A DNA stretch of 64,000 nt from JAEWWD01 sp964440115 (GTDB lineage: Bacteria > Bacillota > Clostridia > Christensenellales > CAG-138). The translations under genes were made by a program, and so were the position numbers. Location of the stretch: NCBI GenBank assembly GCA_964440115.1, contig CAYTPV010000004.1, positions 248,001-312,000 of the forward strand. The letters are read 5' to 3'. The notes beneath the pieces were generated by a model, which did no database searches, had not been told where the DNA came from, and saw nothing but the letters and a program-made list of their open reading frames with translations. This document shows positions 60,364 through 64,000 of the stretch, piece by piece; position 1 is the stretch's first letter; each line of letters begins with the position of its first letter.

Positions 60364-61182
60364 ATGCGAAAAATGCTGTGTTTGTTAATCATTCTGATGG
60401 CTCTTTTCGCCTTGATGGCTCCGTTCGCCGGTTGCAAAAGCCCTGATACAGAAGAAAGCAAAACGATTGAAAGCTTTGCTGAAAATAGTCAGCAAAATTT
60501 TATTGACAGTTATGAGGACAGATACGTAGCGTACGCCCAGAAGCATAAAAAACTATCATACGCATCTGTCCTGATAGCCGTGAATCTAGGCCTTGACCAA
60601 CCCAATTATAAAGATGTACATGTGCTAGAGAACACGCAAAGTATCACTGCACTTGTAAATAAGCACTATGCGCTTCCGAAACAATTTCGGCCCACGCAAT
60701 TGGTCGCGGTAGACAGAAAATATGCGCAGTCGGGCGTCAAGCTGCGTGAGGATTGTTATGCTGCTTTTCTTTTGATGGCGCGGGATATGGAGAAGGAAAA
60801 ATTGACGCTGTATATCAAATCCGGCTATCGAACAAACCGCAAACGGGGCGATGAAAACAGCAGGTGGTATGCCTGGCCAGGGCACTCGGAACATCAGACA
60901 GGCCTGGCATTTGATCTTCGCAAAAAGAATGTATCGCATGAAAAGTTATCGGCTTACGACTTTGAAAAAACAAAAGAATATGACTGGCTTTGTAACAATG
61001 CGTATCGGTATGGGTTCATACTCAGTTTTCCTGAGAATAAGACCGATATTACCAACTTTGGATTTGAACCATGGCACTGGCGGTATGTGGGGGTTGATAC
61101 CGCAACGGATATGAAGGAGAAAGAATTCCGCACCTTTCAGGAATACTGGGCGACATACTTAATTCGGAAAGAGATACAATAA
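60364..61182 (+). CDS. VanY/LdcB-like D-alanyl-D-alanine carboxypeptidase lipoprotein
   Basis: 272 aa. Signal peptide with lipobox FAGC (lipid Cys at about residue 24), so bound to the outer membrane face of the cell. The M15 peptidase zinc motif is complete: IKSGYRT, GHSEHQTGLAFDLR (zinc His and Asp) and EPWHWRYVG (catalytic Glu/zinc His). It trims stem peptides. It stands alone between the lacI terminator and spoVAD; a vegetative, forespore or germination role cannot be told from sequence, and I see no convincing sigma-G promoter before it. Confidence 0.88.
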   Translation: MRKMLCLLIILMALFALMAPFAGCKSPDTEESKTIESFAENSQQNFIDSYEDRYVAYAQKHKKLSYASVLIAVNLGLDQPNYKDVHVLENTQSITALVNKHYALPKQFRPTQLVAVDRKYAQSGVKLREDCYAAFLLMARDMEKEKLTLYIKSGYRTNRKRGDENSRWYAWPGHSEHQTGLAFDLRKKNVSHEKLSAYDFEKTKEYDWLCNNAYRYGFILSFPENKTDITNFGFEPWHWRYVGVDTATDMKEKEFRTFQEYWATYLIRKEIQ

Positions 61183-61258
61183 GCTCTGCGTTATTCTGCG
61201 CGTGAATACCATGCGATCTATAAGGATTGGCGGGTAACTTTTCTAAGCTTTGTTTTTC

Positions 61259-61288
61259 AAATAAAAACCAGTTCTTAAGGGCATGCTA
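61259..61288 (+). promoter_or_regulatory. forespore (sigma-G-like) promoter before spoVAD
   Basis: AAATA (61259-61263), 18-bp spacer, CATGCTA (61282-61288), within GGGCATGCTAG, the same word found before the spoVAC unit. It lies 134 bp before the spoVAD ATG. The leader from 61289 has no convincing gene. Confidence 0.6.
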
Positions 61289-61422
61289 GCAAAGCGGGCA
61301 AAACGCCTGTTTTATGCTATGGCCGCCAAACGCGTCCAACACGAGAACCGGCATCTTATTCAGGTATCGACGGGTGGGTTTGTGGCTGGCGTGACTAATC
61401 ATTATGAAGACGGAGGAAATGT

Positions 61423-62472
61423 ATGGTTCCATCAAAAAGGCTGGGCGAGCATACCGTGAAGTTTTCTAACCCTCCGCGTCTTCTCAGTTCCGCAAGTATT
61501 GTGGGTGATGTGGAAGGGCAGGGGCCGCTTGGCCGCGCCTTTGACATGGTGCTGACCGACGACACATGGGGAGAAAACAGCTGGGAGAAAGCGGAATGCA
61601 AGATGTTCGAGCAGGCCGTCCGGCTGGCGCTGACCAAGGTAAACTGGGATACGAAAATGCTGCACTGTATGCTAGGCGGCGATCTTCTTAATCAGATCAT
61701 TACCGCCAATTACGCGGCGCGGCAGCTTGGCGTTCCTTTTTTGGGCCTGTACGGCGCCTGTTCGACGATGGCTGAATCACTTTTATTGGGCAGCATGTTG
61801 GTGGACGGGGGGTTTGCGCAGCGCGTTGCCTGCGTGGCTTCCAGCCATTTTAGCACTGCAGAGCGCCAATACCGCTTTCCGCTGGAAATGGGTACGACGA
61901 GTCCTCCTACAGCGCAGCGTACAGTGACGGGGGCGGGCGCGGTACTCTTATGCGATGAGCCGGCACCTGTTCAGCAGCAGGGCCCGGCGGTATTCCGAAA
62001 TCTGCATGTTGAGAGTGGGACCATAGGCAAAGTCGTGGATATGGGCATTACCGATGCGTCCAACATGGGGGCAGCCATGGCGCCCGCAGCATGCGATACG
62101 ATACTGACGCATTTGATGGATACCGGCAGGCCAGCTTCTTACTACGACGCAATCATAACGGGTGACTTGGGCAGCTTTGGTTCGGAAATGCTCCATGAGC
62201 TGTGTCTTGACGAAGGATTGGATATCGCAGACCGGCACCTTGACTGTGGAAATCTGATATTTGACGCGCAGCAGAATGTCAACTGCGGCGGCAGCGGCTG
62301 CGGATGTTCCGCGGTTGTGCTGTGCGCGCATCTGCTGCATCTTCTGGAAAAAGGATCATGGAAACGTATCTTATTCATGGCGACAGGTGCTCTGATGAGT
62401 CCATCCGCTTCCATGCAAGGGGAAAGTATACCGGGAATTGCACATGCTGTCGTGTTGGAAAGGGATGATTGA
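61423..62472 (+). CDS. spoVAD: stage V sporulation protein AD
   Basis: 349-aa thiolase-fold protein that binds dipicolinic acid in the SpoVA complex. TVKFSNPPRLLSSASIVG, EGQGPLGRAFD, WEKAECKMFEQAV, LGLYGACSTMAESLLLG and GSFGSEMLHELC are family features. Clear GGAGGAAATGT before the ATG. Directly followed by spoVAE. Normally its left neighbour is spoVAC; here it has its own forespore-type promoter. Confidence 0.96.
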   Translation: MVPSKRLGEHTVKFSNPPRLLSSASIVGDVEGQGPLGRAFDMVLTDDTWGENSWEKAECKMFEQAVRLALTKVNWDTKMLHCMLGGDLLNQIITANYAARQLGVPFLGLYGACSTMAESLLLGSMLVDGGFAQRVACVASSHFSTAERQYRFPLEMGTTSPPTAQRTVTGAGAVLLCDEPAPVQQQGPAVFRNLHVESGTIGKVVDMGITDASNMGAAMAPAACDTILTHLMDTGRPASYYDAIITGDLGSFGSEMLHELCLDEGLDIADRHLDCGNLIFDAQQNVNCGGSGCGCSAVVLCAHLLHLLEKGSWKRILFMATGALMSPSASMQGESIPGIAHAVVLERDD

Positions 62473-62832
62473 ATGGAAAAGTACTTGATGGTGTTTTTGA
62501 TTGGAGGCGGCATCTGCGTAATTGGCCAGCTGCTGATTAGCCTGACAAACATGACTCCCGCGCGTATTCTGGTTCTTTTCGTAACTCTGGGCGTTGTTTT
62601 GACTGCTCTCGGCCTGTATGAGCCTGTGGTAAAAGCGGGTGGGGCGGGGGCCACGGTTCCCTTGACCGGTTTTGGCTATGCTCTGGCGAAGGGTGCGATA
62701 GAAGCAGCTAAAGAAAAAGGCGTGCTTGGCGCATTTATGGGAGGGATCACCGCTACAGCAGGCGGCGTAGCGGCAGCTATTTTGTTTGGATATTTAAATG
62801 CGTTGCTGTTTAGGCCGAAAACGAAAAAATAG
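62473..62832 (+). CDS. spoVAE: stage V sporulation protein AE (SpoVAEb type)
   Basis: 119-aa membrane protein with about four helices. FLIGGGICVIGQLLISLTNMTPARILVLFV, GAGATVPLTGFGYALAKGAIEAAKEKGVLGAFMGG are diagnostic. The ATG follows the spoVAD stop with no gap, so translation is coupled. With SpoVAC and SpoVAD it is the minimal channel set of Clostridia. Confidence 0.96.
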   Translation: MEKYLMVFLIGGGICVIGQLLISLTNMTPARILVLFVTLGVVLTALGLYEPVVKAGGAGATVPLTGFGYALAKGAIEAAKEKGVLGAFMGGITATAGGVAAAILFGYLNALLFRPKTKK

Positions 62833-62846
62833 ATTATAGGGTTGCA

Positions 62847-62885
62847 ATAATCGGGCTGCTGCATGTGATGCGGCAGCCCGATTAT
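62847..62885 (+). terminator. terminator after spoVAE
   Basis: ATAATCGGGCTGC/GCAGCCCGATTAT perfect 13-bp stem; only a short T-rich tail (ATTTTC) follows. Confidence 0.75.
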
Positions 62886-62977
62886 CAATTTTCTGGGTTT
62901 ACTCGAAAAGCAAAGGCAAATACATGTTCGAAATCCCGCTTGTATTGGCAAACTGAAACTGGTATGCTCAATTTCAT

Positions 62978-63113
62978 GGCAGAGTAGGTGTTGCGCGTAA
63001 GCCGGCTGCGCGGCTTGAAGGGCAGAAGGATGGGAAGTTGCCCCTGCCCAAAGGTGGTTCCAAGACCCGGCATTCTAAGGGAACCGCCGCGATACGGCAC
63101 CGCGTCCGCTGCG
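62978..63113 (+). promoter_or_regulatory. tetrahydrofolate (THF-I) riboswitch
   Basis: Starts GGCAGAGTAGGTG and GCGCGTAAGCC, matching the AGAGUAGAUGAUUCGCGUUAAG beginning of known THF riboswitches, has GGATGGGAAGTTGCC in the middle, and closes with CGGCACCGCGTCCGCTGC as in GAAUCAUUGCAUCCGCUCC. GCAG/CTGC and GGTG/CACC pair the ends (P1). It lies upstream of a folate-type ECF gene, the usual target. A CGGGCAT/ATGCCCG hairpin (63158-63172) just before the ribosome site may be the expression switch. Confidence 0.75.
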
Positions 63114-63187
63114 CAATTTGCCCGCCTCAGGATGGGTCCAATTGCGCCAAAAATACGGGCATTATGCCCGCACAGGGAGGCGCTTTT

Positions 63188-63736
63188 TTGCAAACCAGAA
63201 ATAACACGAAACGATTGATACTTTGCGCCATGTTTACGGCCATAGGCGTGCTACTCGGCGGTCCGCTGAGCATCCCGGCTTTCCCGCTGGGCGTATACTC
63301 TCTCAAAATCGGGCTGGGTGTTCTGCCGGTGATACTTTCCGGCGTGCTGTTTGCTCCGCTGTACGGAGGGATAGTGGGCGGGCTTGTAGATTTTCTGCAG
63401 GTATTGCTCTTCCCCAAGGGCGCTTATGTGCCCTGGTTTACCGTTGTTGGCGTGCTGTTTGGATTAATACCCGGCCTGTTTTTTCGCAAAGGGCAAAAGC
63501 CCACTTTCCGCCGGCTGCTTGCGGCAGTCGCAAGCGGACAAATTATTGGTTCAGTCATTTGCAATACACTGCTGATGGTAACGCTGTACAATATGCCGCT
63601 GTGGTCCATACTTCCGCTCCGGGCGATCAATCAGGCAGTCATGATTCCCCTATACAGCCTGCTTCTCAATTGGATGATACCGCTTCTCAAAAAGAGAGGT
63701 GTGGGCGTGGAGCAACCCCCGAACAGGGACGAATAG
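63188..63736 (+). CDS. folT: ECF transporter S component, folate type (FolT)
   Basis: 182 aa from TTG 63188 behind GGGAGGCGCTTT; an open frame extends upstream through the riboswitch and is not used. Substrate-binding membrane subunit with about six helices: RLILCAMFTAIGVLLGGPLSIPAFPLG, LKIGLGVLPVILSGVLFAPLYGGIVGGLVDFL and a C-terminal positively charged end. The LPVILSG..GPLYGG-like loop and the THF riboswitch point to folates. It needs the shared EcfA/A'/T module, not found in this window. Confidence 0.85.
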   Translation: MQTRNNTKRLILCAMFTAIGVLLGGPLSIPAFPLGVYSLKIGLGVLPVILSGVLFAPLYGGIVGGLVDFLQVLLFPKGAYVPWFTVVGVLFGLIPGLFFRKGQKPTFRRLLAAVASGQIIGSVICNTLLMVTLYNMPLWSILPLRAINQAVMIPLYSLLLNWMIPLLKKRGVGVEQPPNRDE

Positions 63737-63793
63737 TAACCAAAGAACATTTGCCGGGATAATTTCCGAGTACCCCAGATACCGGGCAGTATT

Positions 63794-63831
63794 AAAAACG
63801 CGCGCTTTCCGAAGGAAAGTGCGCGTTTTTT
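63794..63831 (+). terminator. bidirectional intrinsic terminator
   Basis: AAAACGCGC-CTTTCC/GGAAAG-GCGCGTTTT stem (one mismatch) with A-run on the left and T-run on the right; serves folT and the convergent gene at the edge. Confidence 0.85.
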
Positions 63832-63852
63832 ATAAGATGGCATATGCTCTGT

Positions 63853-63999
63853 TTAGCCCTCCGGCGATTCAGACGGAGCGGGAGTTGGCTCTGCTCTGAA
63901 TATGGAACTAAGATCCAGCAAATAAGCCGCTCTCATGAGAGTACCTGTTTCGTTGGTTTCATATCTGTTCAGATACAGCAGATCGGCCCTGCCGCCGAC
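63853..63999 (-). CDS. C-terminal end of an unrecognised protein
   Basis: Minus-strand frame entering from the right edge and ending at TAA (63855-63853). The 48 visible residues (VGGRADLLYLNRYETNETG to PTPAPSESPEG) end in a Pro/Ser/Glu-rich tail. The bidirectional terminator just after its stop supports it as a real gene end. No function can be given from this piece. Confidence 0.5.
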   Translation of the reverse strand, partial: VGGRADLLYLNRYETNETGTLMRAAYLLDLSSIFRAEPTPAPSESPEG

Positions 64000-64000
64000 G

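Noticed and set aside
50483..61182. The block between spoVAC and spoVAD as a prophage or integrative element
   Set aside because: No integrase, transposase, attachment repeats or composition shift can be seen; the genes look like ordinary metabolic genes.
61309..61440. Small 47-58-codon frame (MAAKRVQHENRHL..) in the spoVAD leader
   Set aside because: No ribosome binding site, it runs into spoVAD in another frame, and the spoVAD start already has its own GGAGGAAATG.
63038..63187. Longer N-terminus for the ECF gene, starting at 63038
   Set aside because: This stretch is the riboswitch and expression platform; the peptide is not membrane-like, whereas TTG 63188 has GGGAGG at correct spacing.

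Overview
The window comes from an endospore-forming, Gram-positive Clostridia-type bacterium. It has a spoVA locus, a complete division and cell-wall (dcw) cluster with a PASTA-tailed transpeptidase, a DNPR-type MurE (meso-diaminopimelate), Ku/LigD end joining, many TTG/GTG starts behind strong GGAGG-type ribosome binding sites, and base composition near 50% GC. No 16S or other species-level marker is present, so I do not name a genus.

Layout. 1-4.4 kb: end of a Tad/Flp pilus cluster (CpaE-like end, CpaF, TadB, TadC) plus a coiled-coil gene. 4.6-7.07 kb: scar of integrated DNA at a tRNA-Ser(GGA) gene, with a duplicated tRNA 3' end, a duplicated ~107-bp arm sequence, a broken Rep-like gene, a corrinoid-type methyltransferase and a truncated ABC permease. 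7.3-14.3 kb: hydroxyacid dehydrogenase, zinc-ribbon membrane protein, a secreted deacetylase-GH16 fusion paired with a processive glycosyltransferase, then a 365-bp MITE-like element whose end supplies the glycosyltransferase stop codon. 14.7-20.4 kb (minus): TetR-controlled ABC/FtsX/HlyD exporter with a visible operator. 20.5-24.3 kb (minus): DUF362 protein, small membrane protein, PocR-AraC regulator. 24.6-27.3 kb: LigD ligase and LigD polymerase as separate genes facing Ku. 27.5-33.5 kb: DegV, Tag, TetR, flavoprotein, and a metal-efflux set (HMA protein, CPx-ATPase, CadC-like ArsR).

34.0-49.1 kb: dcw cluster mraZ-rsmH-ftsL-spoVD/pbpB-murE-mraY-murD-ftsW-murA-ftsQ-ftsA-ftsZ; murF, murG, murC and murB are not in it. 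The mraZ promoter carries three 10-bp-spaced AAGTGG-like boxes. 49.4-62.8 kb: two small genes and spoVAC, then about 11 kb of other genes, then spoVAD-spoVAE. Both spoVA parts are preceded by a near-identical forespore (sigma-G-like) promoter. The intervening DNA holds a self-contained pentose/deoxyhexose-type uptake operon (binding protein, ATPase, permease, xylulokinase-like kinase, DUF4867, fucose-isomerase-like enzyme, LacI regulator) with three matching palindromic operators, followed by a VanY-like carboxypeptidase. 62.9-64 kb: a tetrahydrofolate riboswitch ahead of an ECF folate-type S component, then the end of an unrecognised minus-strand gene.

The items most worth following are the split spoVA locus with matched promoters, the tRNA-Ser scar with its reparable Rep-like gene, the deacetylase/GH16 plus synthase polysaccharide pair, and the LacI-controlled sugar operon of unknown substrate.
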